Notes: a model not told the origin generated them from the sequence alone. DNA of 8,723 bases from Acidobacteriota bacterium (GCA_003161495.1 PMOP01000045.1:1-8723), one strand, 5' to 3'; counted from the stretch's first letter, positions 1 through 6,690 are shown. Translations and numbers: made by a program.

Positions 1-329
1 CGGAGGGCCTGTCCCGCGATTAGCGAATCATATTCTCCGACGGGCCTCCCAATGGATTCCAACTCTGCACGAACTTCACCCGCAAAGCGGGCATCGTCGC
101 CTTCGAAGGAAAGTTGGTTGACCGGGCCCGAAAGAAATCGAGCGAGGATTTGAGAGTTGAAATCGCGACGCCGACTCTTGGCGACGCCGTACCAGAGTTC
201 AAAAACAGTGACCGAAGAAACCTGAGCAATCGAGCCCTTGCCTAATTCGCGATCGAACCGTGCTCGAACCGAGGCGGGATTTTCATTCATCAGCGCAATA
301 CAAACGTTTGTATCCAGCAGATAAATCAA
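1..329 (-). CDS. vapC: VapC toxin, PIN-domain ribonuclease (partial, C-terminus beyond window)
   Basis: This is the toxin of a type II toxin-antitoxin pair, a PIN-fold Mg-dependent ribonuclease. It closely resembles the enterobacterial VapC group that cuts initiator tRNA-fMet in the anticodon stem-loop; that target is known for the family and only inferred here. The 109 visible residues start MIYLLDTNVCIALMNENPA and carry three of the four acidic active-site residues: D6 (LLDTN), E44 (VFELWYG) and D101 (EYDSLIAGQAL). VapC proteins are usually about 130-135 aa, so about 25 residues, including the TNN motif with the last acid, lie off the window. The start is a TTG at 329-327. It overlaps the vapB stop as TTGA, so translation is probably coupled. 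No ATG or GTG in frame lies before the conserved LLDTN motif, which supports TTG. Confidence 0.9.
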   Translation of the reverse strand, partial: MIYLLDTNVCIALMNENPASVRARFDRELGKGSIAQVSSVTVFELWYGVAKSRRRDFNSQILARFLSGPVNQLSFEGDDARFAGEVRAELESIGRPVGEYDSLIAGQAL

Positions 330-571
330 TCAAAATACCTGCGAATGGGCGGCTTTCTCTGTTTGCCCCTTGCTGGGAAGGATCCGCCCGCCCGCACCCG
401 ATCTAACTCGTCGAACCACTTGCGGACATCGGAAATAACAGGTTCGAGCAGGACTCCGCCTTCCACCTTGCGAATCCGCACGCGGTCGCCCTGGAATCGA
501 AACTCTTTCGGCAATCGCACAGCCTGGCTGCGACCGTTTTGAAATAGCTTTGCAACTTTGGTTTTGGCCAT
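326..571 (-). CDS. vapB: VapB antitoxin, AbrB/SpoVT-like (VagC type)
   Basis: Antitoxin of 81 aa that should bind and neutralise VapC and, with it, repress its own promoter. The N-terminal half is a swapped-hairpin AbrB-like DNA-binding domain with the typical VagC/VapB pattern: KLFQNGRSQAVRLPKEFRF at residues 9-27, then a VRIRKVEGGVLLEP strand region. The C-terminal half (from about residue 46: DVRKWFDELDRVRAG) is acidic and then basic, and would be the toxin-embracing tail. The gene precedes vapC in the usual antitoxin-first order and overlaps it by 4 nt. The ATG at 571-569 has only a weak upstream purine stretch (ACGAG). A repeated motif just upstream (587-608) is a likely operator. Confidence 0.92.
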   Translation of the reverse strand: MAKTKVAKLFQNGRSQAVRLPKEFRFQGDRVRIRKVEGGVLLEPVISDVRKWFDELDRVRAGGSFPARGKQRKPPIRRYFD

Positions 572-584
572 AACTCGTAATTAG

Positions 585-612
585 TCTATACCAATGATAT
601 ATACCAATACAA
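585..612 (-). promoter_or_regulatory. Likely vapBC promoter and operator with direct repeats
   Basis: Read on the minus strand, two exact 9-bp copies of ATTGGTATA (plus strand 600-608 and 587-595) are spaced 13 bp apart, in an AT-rich patch directly upstream of vapB. A candidate -10 (TATAGA, 590-585) lies 13 nt from the vapB ATG. A weak -35 (TTGTAT, 612-607) sits 16 bp away from it. The repeats flank and overlap the -10, as expected for autoregulation by a VapBC complex. The repeats are seen directly; the promoter boxes are only moderate matches and regulation is inferred. Confidence 0.5.
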
Positions 613-669
613 GGGGTTTTATTCCGGTGTTTGCACCACTGCCTCGAATACAACACGGAAACCGAAGAA

Positions 670-687
670 CCGGCAGCAGACTGCCGG
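670..687. other. Small hairpin in the vapB-epimerase intergenic region
   Basis: A perfect 7-bp stem (CCGGCAG / CTGCCGG) with a 4-nt CAGA loop lies about 85 nt before the epimerase start. There is no T-run on either side, so it does not look like a terminator. It would fall in the leader if transcription of the epimerase starts upstream. No convincing sigma-70 promoter for the epimerase was seen in 613-760. Confidence 0.35.
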
Positions 688-770
688 CGTTCGACTAAAT
701 TCTGATTGCTCGCAAATCTTCCGCGTGGTGAAATCGTTCGTGGCAATGGCACGGGGTCAGGGAGACCTTT

Positions 771-1796
771 GTGGCACACAACGACAAAATTTTGATTGCC
801 GGCGCGGGCGGGTTTATTGGCGGCGCGCTGGTTGCGCTGTTGCGCAAACAAGGGCATCGGAATCTTCGAGCGGTGGACGTAAAACCTTTTGAGGAATGGT
901 ACCAGCGCTTCGACGACGCGGAGAATCTGTCCCTGGATTTGAATCTCAAGGAAAACTGCGACGCGGCTGCCGAGGGCGCTGTTGAGATTTACAATCTGGC
1001 CGCGAACATGGGCGGCATGGGCTTCATCGAACACAACAAGGCGCTGTGCATGCTGTCCGTGCTGATCAATACGCACTTGCTGCAGGCGGCGCTAAAGCAT
1101 GGCGCGGCCAAGCGCTTCTTTTACGCCTCTTCGGCGTGCGTCTACAACGCGGACAAGCAGAAAACTTTTGAAGCTCCTTCCCTGAAAGAAGAAGACGCTT
1201 ATCCGGCGCAGGCGGAAGACGGCTACGGGTGGGAGAAATTATTTTCAGAAAGAATGTGCCGTCACTTCCGGGAGGATTACGGCCTTACCACGCGCGTGGC
1301 CCGCTTTCACAACGTCTATGGCCCGTGGGGAACATGGTTCGGCGGGCGCGAAAAAGCTCCGGCAGCCATCTGCCGGAAAGTGATCGAAGCCAAGGTTGCC
1401 GGAAAGCATGAAATTGAAATTTGGGGCAGCGGAAACCAGACGCGCAGTTTCATGTTCATAGACGACTGCACGGAAGGTATTCAAAAGATCACGAACTCCG
1501 AAATCCTTGGGCCCATCAATCTGGGCTCAAGCGAAGCCGTGACGATCAACCAACTGGTGGACATCGCTGAGAACATCGCGGGGATCAAGCTCAAGCGTAA
1601 TTACGACCTGAGCGCGCCAAAGGGCGTGAACGGGCGGAACAGCGACAACACGCTCATCCAGAAGTATCTCCATTGGGAGCCGAGCACTTCGCTCCGCTCG
1701 GGGCTCGAAAAGACGTACCGGTGGATCTTCGATCAATACATGGCCCGTGAAAGAGGCGAAGCCGGCGTAATCCGCGAATCACACCTTGCTCAATGA
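771..1796 (+). CDS. GDP-mannose 3,5-epimerase-like NAD-dependent epimerase
   Basis: Extended short-chain dehydrogenase/reductase of 341 aa. Plant GDP-mannose 3,5-epimerase converts GDP-D-mannose to GDP-L-galactose and GDP-L-gulose, and the match extends over the whole protein. Seen here: the NAD-binding loop GAGGFIG (11-17), the NMGGMGFIEHN segment (79-89), SSAC with Cys123, Y152xxxK156, the long signature FHNVYGPWGTWFGGREKAP (179-197) with Lys195, and GRNSDN (288-293). Cys123 and Lys195 align with the acid/base pair of the Arabidopsis enzyme; Y152/K156 are the redox pair. It lacks roughly 25 N-terminal residues of the plant protein, so it starts right at the Rossmann strand. The start is GTG at 771 with a GGAG ribosome site 6 nt upstream (761-764). 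In bacteria the product probably feeds cell-surface polysaccharide, but no glycosyltransferase neighbours it here. A related sugar epimerase is the main alternative. Confidence 0.88.
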   Translation: MAHNDKILIAGAGGFIGGALVALLRKQGHRNLRAVDVKPFEEWYQRFDDAENLSLDLNLKENCDAAAEGAVEIYNLAANMGGMGFIEHNKALCMLSVLINTHLLQAALKHGAAKRFFYASSACVYNADKQKTFEAPSLKEEDAYPAQAEDGYGWEKLFSERMCRHFREDYGLTTRVARFHNVYGPWGTWFGGREKAPAAICRKVIEAKVAGKHEIEIWGSGNQTRSFMFIDDCTEGIQKITNSEILGPINLGSSEAVTINQLVDIAENIAGIKLKRNYDLSAPKGVNGRNSDNTLIQKYLHWEPSTSLRSGLEKTYRWIFDQYMARERGEAGVIRESHLAQ

Positions 1797-1856
1797 TGCC
1801 CGTTCCGTGGTCCCGCGATGCTTCTGACTCTTGGCTGCGGAAATTCAAAGGCTCTT

Positions 1857-1976
1857 AACACAGAGAACACAGAGAAATTCAAGAACGAGAAAATTCAAAT
1901 AAGCGACACGCCCCGAGCCGCTACCCGCATTTGATTTTCTCTGTGCCCCTCTGTTTTCCTCAGTGTTCTCTGTGTT
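1857..1976. repeat. Long imperfect inverted repeat between convergent genes
   Basis: A perfect 14-bp inverted repeat (AACACAGAGAACAC at 1857-1870 with its complement at 1963-1976) encloses a second, inner pair of arms (1887-1900 GAGAAAATTCAAAT with 1929-1941) that matches except for one bulged base. The two arm pairs together could fold into an interrupted stem of about 120 nt. The arms are low-complexity CACAGAGA/TCTCTGTG sequence. It lies in the 210-nt gap between the ends of the epimerase gene and the PAL-like gene. It could act as a two-way transcription barrier or be a dispersed intergenic repeat. No transposase is attached. Confidence 0.6.
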
Positions 1977-2006
1977 GCGCTTTTCTTATTTCGTAAAGGA
2001 AGAGAG

Positions 2007-3083
2007 CTATTTCGCCGGATGCAGTAGGAGCTTCTGCATGCGCCAGTTAATCAACTCCCCGACGTAGATTTCATTTTCAGACGGGCATGCGATTTCGTGA
2101 ATCCAGCCGAATTCCTTGAGCTGTCTGCCGGTCCCGCCCAGCTTGCCCAGAACTTTTCCGTCCAGGCTGATTTTATAAACTCGCCCCGGAAAAGCATCCG
2201 AAGCGTACAGCACTTGATTCGGCCCCGGCGTGATGCAGACGGTCCAGGGCGCGCCGGGCCCCATCGTTCCCACCAGATCCACGGGCGGCTTGTTGCCGAT
2301 GAGCGGCACGGTGTTCGCATAATCGAACGGCTCGCTGATCTTGATATTGCGCAGGTATTTGCCGTCGCCGTCGAAAACTTCGATGCGCGCATTGCCGCGG
2401 TTGGCGACGTACACATTTCCTTGCGCATCGGTGGCGATGCTGTGGGGAGTGTTGAGCTGCCCGGGCCCGCTGCCGGGCTCGCCAAACGACTTGATCCATT
2501 TCCCGTTCTTGTCGTATTTCGCGACGCGCGAGTTGATGTAGCCGTCGCTGATGTAGGTATCGCCGGCCGCATTCCAGGCCATGTCCGTCACCTGCCGGAA
2601 CATGCCGTCAACCGGAGGCAGCGGCGGCTTGGGATGTTTCAGCGGCTCGGTGCCTTCGTCGGAAGCCTCCTGCTTGCGTCCAAATACCATGATGACCTGG
2701 CCTTCTGGATTGAACTTGATCACCATGTCGGAGCCTTTGTCGGCGGCCCAGATGTTGTCGTCCTTGTCGATGCGCACGGTGTGCGCGAAAGACCAGGCGT
2801 AGAGGTTGTGGCCGATCTCGCGAATGTATTTGCCGTCCTTATCGAATTCCAAAAGCTGCGCGGCGCTGGCCGAGTAGGCCGGCCCGGTGGTATTGCCACG
2901 CGAGAAAATGAAGATGTGTCCCTTGGAATTTACGGCCACGCCGGAAACTTCGCCGAGATACAAATCCTTCGGAAGCTTTACCGCGTTGGGCACGGAATCG
3001 AATGGAATATCCGGAGCGCCTTGGGCGAAAAGCGCCAGCGGCGCGCACAGGAAAAACGCGATGACGAGCGAAAGCTTTTTCAT
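2007..3083 (-). CDS. Secreted NHL-repeat beta-propeller, PAL-like (peptidyl-hydroxyglycine lyase-like)
   Basis: Protein of 358 aa with a Sec signal peptide (MKKLSLVIAFFLCAPLALFA, cut probably after A20), so exported or periplasmic. The rest is an NHL-type propeller, with blades such as HSIATDAQGNVYVANRGNARI (214-234). Beyond generic NHL repeats it follows the order of motifs in peptidyl-alpha-hydroxyglycine alpha-amidating lyase (PAL): EVSGVAV-FIFSRG with R62, FAH with H101, SDGYINSR with Y182, TPHS with H214, ANRGNAR with R229, and WIHE with H329. H101, H214 and H329 sit where the three zinc-binding histidines of rat PAL lie; Y182, R62 and R229 match its catalytic Tyr and Args. The aspartate after the third His is Glu here. 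PAL cleaves peptidyl-hydroxyglycine to amide plus glyoxylate; the bacterial substrate is unknown. No monooxygenase partner is in the window. The start has GGGGAGG 5 nt upstream. It is convergent with the epimerase gene. Confidence 0.8.
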   Translation of the reverse strand: MKKLSLVIAFFLCAPLALFAQGAPDIPFDSVPNAVKLPKDLYLGEVSGVAVNSKGHIFIFSRGNTTGPAYSASAAQLLEFDKDGKYIREIGHNLYAWSFAHTVRIDKDDNIWAADKGSDMVIKFNPEGQVIMVFGRKQEASDEGTEPLKHPKPPLPPVDGMFRQVTDMAWNAAGDTYISDGYINSRVAKYDKNGKWIKSFGEPGSGPGQLNTPHSIATDAQGNVYVANRGNARIEVFDGDGKYLRNIKISEPFDYANTVPLIGNKPPVDLVGTMGPGAPWTVCITPGPNQVLYASDAFPGRVYKISLDGKVLGKLGGTGRQLKEFGWIHEIACPSENEIYVGELINWRMQKLLLHPAK

Positions 3084-3248
3084 CTGAACCTCCCCAGTTC
3101 TCTAGTAGTGGACTCCGCATTCGCACGAAATACGTGCCTGGAAGCGTCGAGCCCCTGATTTCTATTCAATGATTTGGCATTGATGCGAACTTCGGGAGGA
3201 TATATCGCTTTGTCCGGCCAGCGCCAGTAGAAAAGCGTTTTGATTCCA

Positions 3249-3314
3249 GTAGCGCCCGCCTTCAGGCGGGCAGTATTCGCGATTGGAAAGTGCCAACCTG
3301 AATGTTGGCGCTAC
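3249..3314. repeat. REP-like inverted hairpin pair (BIME-like) with GTAG heads
   Basis: Two hairpin units face each other. Unit 1 (plus strand) is GTAG (3249-3252), then a perfect 7-bp stem GCCCGCC / GGCGGGC around loop TTCA (3254-3271). Unit 2 (minus strand) is GTAG (3314-3311), then stem GCCAAC / GTTGGC (3309-3304 with 3297-3292), again with TTCA in the loop. The units share the skeleton GTAGCGCC....TTCAGG....GGCA. They differ at stem positions where both partners have changed together (C-G to A-T, G-C to A-T). A GTAG tetranucleotide before a hairpin is the signature of REP elements mobilised by RAYT (TnpA-REP) transposases. The pair lies just upstream of the EVE gene and ends 36 nt before its ATG. 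Confidence 0.7.
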
Positions 3315-3350
3315 AATGGACCGTCGGAATGCGCAATCGAGGTGAAATTC

Positions 3351-3737
3351 ATGTCCCAGGATTATCTGCTCAAAACGGAGCCTTCGGAATATTCCTTCGC
3401 CGACCTCTTGCGAGACGCGGCGACCGAGTGGGAAGGCGTGACCAATCCCACGGCGGTAAAGAATCTGCGCGAAATGATTCCCGGAGCGCGCCTGATCATC
3501 TACGAGACAGGGGCGCGCAAGAGCGCCGTCGGAACCGCAACCGTTGTTTCCGTGGACGCTTCCGATCCCAAAAATCCCAAAGTCAAAATCAAAGCGGGAA
3601 AAGCAATTGCAAAACCGGTTTCCCTCGAAGAAATCAAAGCGAACAAGCTTTTTAAGGATTCACCCCTCGTCCGCATGGGCAGGCTCTCCGTCGTGCCCCT
3701 CACGAAGAGGCAATATGCGGTTTTGGCAGGCAGTTGA
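3351..3737 (+). CDS. EVE-domain protein (putative modified-base-binding)
   Basis: Small protein of 128 aa, almost entirely one EVE domain (PUA-like fold). Seen: the opening DYLLKTEPSEYSFADLLRD (4-22), TEWEGVTNPTAVKNLREM with the conserved aromatic Trp, the GARLIIYETG strand with following KSAVGTATVV, and the closing VRMGRLSVVPLTKRQYAVL. EVE domains bind modified bases in nucleic acid and are sometimes fused to or beside restriction enzymes; the ligand of this protein is unknown. The ATG at 3351 has GGTGA 6 nt upstream. A longer reading from 3240 would run through the REP hairpins and is not conserved, so the short start is preferred. The gene is convergent with the restriction endonuclease gene, with 28 nt between the stops. 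Confidence 0.9.
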   Translation: MSQDYLLKTEPSEYSFADLLRDAATEWEGVTNPTAVKNLREMIPGARLIIYETGARKSAVGTATVVSVDASDPKNPKVKIKAGKAIAKPVSLEEIKANKLFKDSPLVRMGRLSVVPLTKRQYAVLAGS

Positions 3738-3765
3738 AAATTCAGGCTACGCGCCCTCTTATCAA

Positions 3766-4500
3766 CTATCTCTTTGTTTTGGAAATTGAAATGGCACGCG
3801 CCCACAATGAAGCCATGAAATTTTCGAATACAAGTTCAGCGGCTGGTTCCTTGAAGTCTCCCTTTGTACCACCCTTGGCGTTAGAGAGCAGCAGACACGC
3901 CGAATCGTAAAGTCCTTCCCTCACTAGTTTCGTCAGTAGAATCTCGTATCGTTTCGCGTATGATGCCTCTTCAAATTCAGGGAAGACCTTGAAATGCGGT
4001 TCTCTGGCCGCCACGGGGCGCAAAGATCCTGGAGCCTCTTGGAGCAACATCAAATATCCAAGCCAGGGACGTGCAGAAGGCTTGAAGGCCCCCTCGCGAA
4101 AGGCTGCCCAGATATCGCAAGCGCTACCGATCGCTTCTTCTGTGCGGTTATTGTAGTTATTCCCGAATGACCCAACCTGAGATTTGAATTCGATACCCGC
4201 AAGCAGTTGCCCATCGGCGACAATCAAAAGGTCCCATTTCTTTTCAGGTCGGAACCAGCCAGGCAACTCAACTCGTGTGTCGCAATAAACATGGGCCTTA
4301 GGTAGGCCATTCTCACAAAGATATTCGCTCACCAGGGATACGAAGCCATTCATCTGACGACCGCCGGTCACCGCTGTTCTGGCGCCAGAATCGCGAGTAC
4401 CCGATGTTAGTCCTTGCTTTTGTGCCTGCGATTCGCGAGTACTCCAAAAATGTCGAATTGCCTTGCGAAGTCTTTTTTCGAGTTCTGGATTGAGAGCCAT
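3766..4500 (-). CDS. Type II restriction endonuclease, XhoI/PaeR7I family (predicted CTCGAG)
   Basis: Endonuclease of 244 aa, nearly the same length as XhoI (about 246 aa), so apparently intact. It follows the XhoI family along its length: SGARTAVTGGRQMNGF (38-53), LPGWFRPEKKWDLLIV (79-94), the catalytic stretch D90...IEFK with E104 and K106 (PD-(D/E)xK-type), then SFGNNYNNRTEEAIGSACDI (111-130), and PHFKVFPEFEEASYAKRYEIL (168-188). XhoI and PaeR7I cut C^TCGAG; the same site is inferred here, not proven. The gene follows the methyltransferase gene after 7 nt on the same strand, so expression is probably coupled and the methylase comes first. Base composition is clearly less GC-rich than mtnA or the CPBP gene, suggesting transfer. 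Confidence 0.9.
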   Translation of the reverse strand: MALNPELEKRLRKAIRHFWSTRESQAQKQGLTSGTRDSGARTAVTGGRQMNGFVSLVSEYLCENGLPKAHVYCDTRVELPGWFRPEKKWDLLIVADGQLLAGIEFKSQVGSFGNNYNNRTEEAIGSACDIWAAFREGAFKPSARPWLGYLMLLQEAPGSLRPVAAREPHFKVFPEFEEASYAKRYEILLTKLVREGLYDSACLLLSNAKGGTKGDFKEPAAELVFENFMASLWARAISISKTKR

Positions 4501-4507
4501 TCTGAAG

Positions 4508-5530
4508 TTATTCGCCTAGAGCCGTGTTTATTTTTGCGGTGCTAAATAGTGAGGCGGTTTCCTCTTCGATTCGCTTTCTTGCAAGCTTGAAATAATGGCT
4601 ATCTATTTCAAATCCTATGCTGTTTCGACCCCACTTGGCGGCTGCTACTGTGGTTGTTCCCGTCCCCAAGAATGGGTCGAGCACTACGTCGCCCACGAAA
4701 CTAAACATGCGAATTAATCTTTCGGCCAGTTCACTTGGATATGGAGCCGGGTGATGTTTGGTCGACGCACCCGTCAGGCCACTCCATATTTGCTGGAACC
4801 ACTTTTTATGGTTTTCAGAAGAGATTATGCTGAGAATTTTTGTCGGGATGTCCGGCGTCCGATATCCGCCCGGCTTTCGTTCCATCAAGATAAATTCAAT
4901 ATCGTTCTTAATTACTGCATTGGGCTCGTACGGTTTCCCAAGGAAACCAGATCCGCCTTCCACTTCGTAGGCGGCATTAGAGATCTTGTGCCAAATAATT
5001 GGCGCCAAATTGTCGAAACCCAGCTTCCTACATTGCTCTTGAATCGATGCGTGGAGTGGAACTACCGTATGCCGGCCCGCATTTTCTCGGCGGGACAGAC
5101 ACACGTCACCTACTACGCAAACTAATCTGCCTCCTGGGACCAGGGCTCGAAAAGCCTGCTTCCAAACCGTATTCAGTTCATTAAGGAATTCGTCGTAGCC
5201 CTTCACATGTCCAAGCTGGCCTTCAGACTCTCTATATTCCTTGAGCGTCCAATATGGGGGAGAAGTGAGCACTAGGTGAACACTTTCAGGCTCAAGATTG
5301 ACCATTTTTCGCGCATCGCCACGATAAATCGAATGGGTAGTCGGAATGCTTTGTACCGCTCGTTCAATAAGAGCCATTGCCTTTTCGTCTTTGGCCAGTC
5401 GTGGAATGTCCTTCTGAATATCTTCGATGGGTAATATCTGTGGAGGAACGAAATCATTCATGTTTATATGGTCCGTGAGTGTTGCTTCGCACTGAAACGG
5501 ACCAAGTGGCATTTTGAGCGGCAAACTCAT
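4508..5530 (-). CDS. DNA amino-methyltransferase, beta class, likely N4-cytosine
   Basis: Modification enzyme of 340 aa that should protect the sites cut by the adjacent endonuclease, using S-adenosylmethionine. Motif order is beta class: the catalytic motif IV TSPPYW (89-94) comes first, then a probable target-recognition region (about 180-255, with NAAYEVEGGSGFLGKPYEP), HPAPYP (260-265), and the SAM-binding motif DPFLGTGTTT (285-294) near the C-terminus, followed by GFEID (306-310). TSPPY is typical of m4C enzymes such as M.SmaI, whereas m6A enzymes usually carry DPPY or NPPY. This is notable because the characterised PaeR7I methylase is an m6A enzyme of another class. Start choice is uncertain: ATG at 5530 is used; Met24 (5461) is also possible and would remove a weakly conserved tail. 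No controller (C) protein gene is seen. Confidence 0.9.
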   Translation of the reverse strand: MSLPLKMPLGPFQCEATLTDHINMNDFVPPQILPIEDIQKDIPRLAKDEKAMALIERAVQSIPTTHSIYRGDARKMVNLEPESVHLVLTSPPYWTLKEYRESEGQLGHVKGYDEFLNELNTVWKQAFRALVPGGRLVCVVGDVCLSRRENAGRHTVVPLHASIQEQCRKLGFDNLAPIIWHKISNAAYEVEGGSGFLGKPYEPNAVIKNDIEFILMERKPGGYRTPDIPTKILSIISSENHKKWFQQIWSGLTGASTKHHPAPYPSELAERLIRMFSFVGDVVLDPFLGTGTTTVAAAKWGRNSIGFEIDSHYFKLARKRIEEETASLFSTAKINTALGE

Positions 5531-5560
5531 CTCGACGCAGCTTTCCTCAATCTAAAAGTT

Positions 5561-5595
5561 ATTGTATGAGAGCCTAATTTGATAAGTGGTGTCAA
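5561..5595 (-). promoter_or_regulatory. Possible promoter of the restriction-modification operon
   Basis: A perfect -35 hexamer TTGACA (5595-5590) overlaps the mtnA stop codon, and TACAAT (5566-5561) is a good -10 match 31 nt upstream of the methylase ATG. Their spacing is 23 bp, too long for one standard sigma-70 promoter, so they may not work as a pair. The 61-nt gap is AT-rich compared with mtnA. It would allow the module its own expression after insertion behind mtnA. Confidence 0.25.
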
Positions 5596-6653
5596 GAGAT
5601 AGCCATCACAATGCTTGCCAGCCGGCGCAGCGATTCCGTGTACGGCGCGCGGGCCACGCCGCGTTCGCAAATGATCGCGGAGATGAGACGCGCGGGCGTT
5701 ACGTCAAACGCGGGATGCGCCGCAGGAACATCCGGCGCAATGCGCACGCCGCGGATGTGCGTTACTTCCTCTGCGGAACGCTCTTCGATGGGAATTTGTT
5801 CTCCCGAAGAAATCGTGAGATCGAATGTGGAAACCGGCCCGGCAACGTAAAACGGCACGCTGTGTTCGCGCGCCAGGACAGCGATCTGATACGTCCCGAT
5901 CTTGTTGGCCGTGTCGCCGTTGGCCGCGATGCGGTCCGCGCCTACAACCACGGCGTCCACCTTTCCTTGCTTCATGAAATGTCCCACCATGTTGTCGGTG
6001 ATCAGCGTGAGCGGCACGCCGCCTTCGTGCAGTTCCCACGCGGTGAGCCGAGCGCCCTGCAAGTAGGGACGCGTTTCCGGCACGAACACGCTCAGTTTGT
6101 GGCCCTCTTCGATCGCCACTCGAATCACGCCCAGCGCCGTGCCGATTCCCGCGGTCGCGAGAGCTCCCGCATTGCACTGCGTCATCACCTGCCCCGTCGC
6201 GGGCATCAACTTCGCGCCGAAGCGGCCAATCGCTTCGTCGGTCGCTCGCTTTTCTGCATGAATGGCGCGCGCTTCTTCCACCAGGGCGCGCCGCAACGCA
6301 TCGAACGGCGTGTTCGCCGCCGAGAGTTGCTCGAACCGGCGCGTCATGCGTTCGATGGCCCAGAACAAATCCACGGCCGTCGGCCGCGTTTGCGCGATCG
6401 TGCGGCAAATGCCCGGAAACTCCGCGCGAAGCTCATCGAGCGTGCGCGCGCTGGAACGCTCGACGCCGAGCGCCACCCCCATCGCCGCCGCCACGCCGAT
6501 GGCCGGCGCTCCCCGAATCACCATGTCCTTGATCGCCGCCGCGACTTCGCGATAGTCCGTATAGGTGTGGTGAATTACTTCTCCCGGCAAGCGGCGCTGG
6601 TCGAGCATGACCACACCCTTGCCGGTCCATTCAATGGGCTGCGCAACATTCAT
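5592..6653 (-). CDS. mtnA: Methylthioribose-1-phosphate isomerase
   Basis: Isomerase of 353 aa in the methionine salvage pathway, converting 5-methylthioribose-1-phosphate to methylthioribulose-1-phosphate in the cytosol; related to eIF2B regulatory subunits. Seen: [22 protein letters not shown] (36-57), [20 protein letters not shown] (157-176) with catalytic Cys160, and [20 protein letters not shown] (235-254) with Asp240. Cys160 and Asp240 fall at the same numbers as in Bacillus subtilis MtnA, which supports the ATG at 6653. An in-frame reading can be extended upstream to 6746, but it then runs through a palindromic repeat and adds 31 residues without family match. No strong ribosome site is visible. 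No other salvage gene is in the window. The CPBP gene lies upstream on the same strand, separated by the palindrome. Confidence 0.95.
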   Translation of the reverse strand: MNVAQPIEWTGKGVVMLDQRRLPGEVIHHTYTDYREVAAAIKDMVIRGAPAIGVAAAMGVALGVERSSARTLDELRAEFPGICRTIAQTRPTAVDLFWAIERMTRRFEQLSAANTPFDALRRALVEEARAIHAEKRATDEAIGRFGAKLMPATGQVMTQCNAGALATAGIGTALGVIRVAIEEGHKLSVFVPETRPYLQGARLTAWELHEGGVPLTLITDNMVGHFMKQGKVDAVVVGADRIAANGDTANKIGTYQIAVLAREHSVPFYVAGPVSTFDLTISSGEQIPIEERSAEEVTHIRGVRIAPDVPAAHPAFDVTPARLISAIICERGVARAPYTESLRRLASIVMAIS

Positions 6654-6690
6654 AGTGCTGGAGGATGCCCCCGATGAGATTTTTCCGCAA

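Noticed and set aside
330..1076. Minus-strand reading frame of 248 codons overlapping vapB and the epimerase
   Set aside because: Out of frame with vapB and antisense to the Rossmann domain of the epimerase; no domain visible.
1857..1976. CRISPR-like repeats
   Set aside because: Arms are inverted rather than direct, low-complexity and not evenly spaced; no cas gene is present.
2097..3158. Long plus-strand reading frame (353 codons) opposite the PAL-like gene
   Set aside because: It mirrors the GC-rich codons of a clear secreted NHL protein, has no recognisable domain and no ribosome site.
3240..3350. 37-residue N-terminal extension of the EVE protein
   Set aside because: It covers the REP hairpins, whereas ATG 3351 has a ribosome site and begins at the conserved DYLLKTEP.
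5586..6677. Long plus-strand reading frame (363 codons) opposite mtnA
   Set aside because: Arg/His-rich translation typical of an antisense shadow; mtnA on the other strand has its exact catalytic residues.
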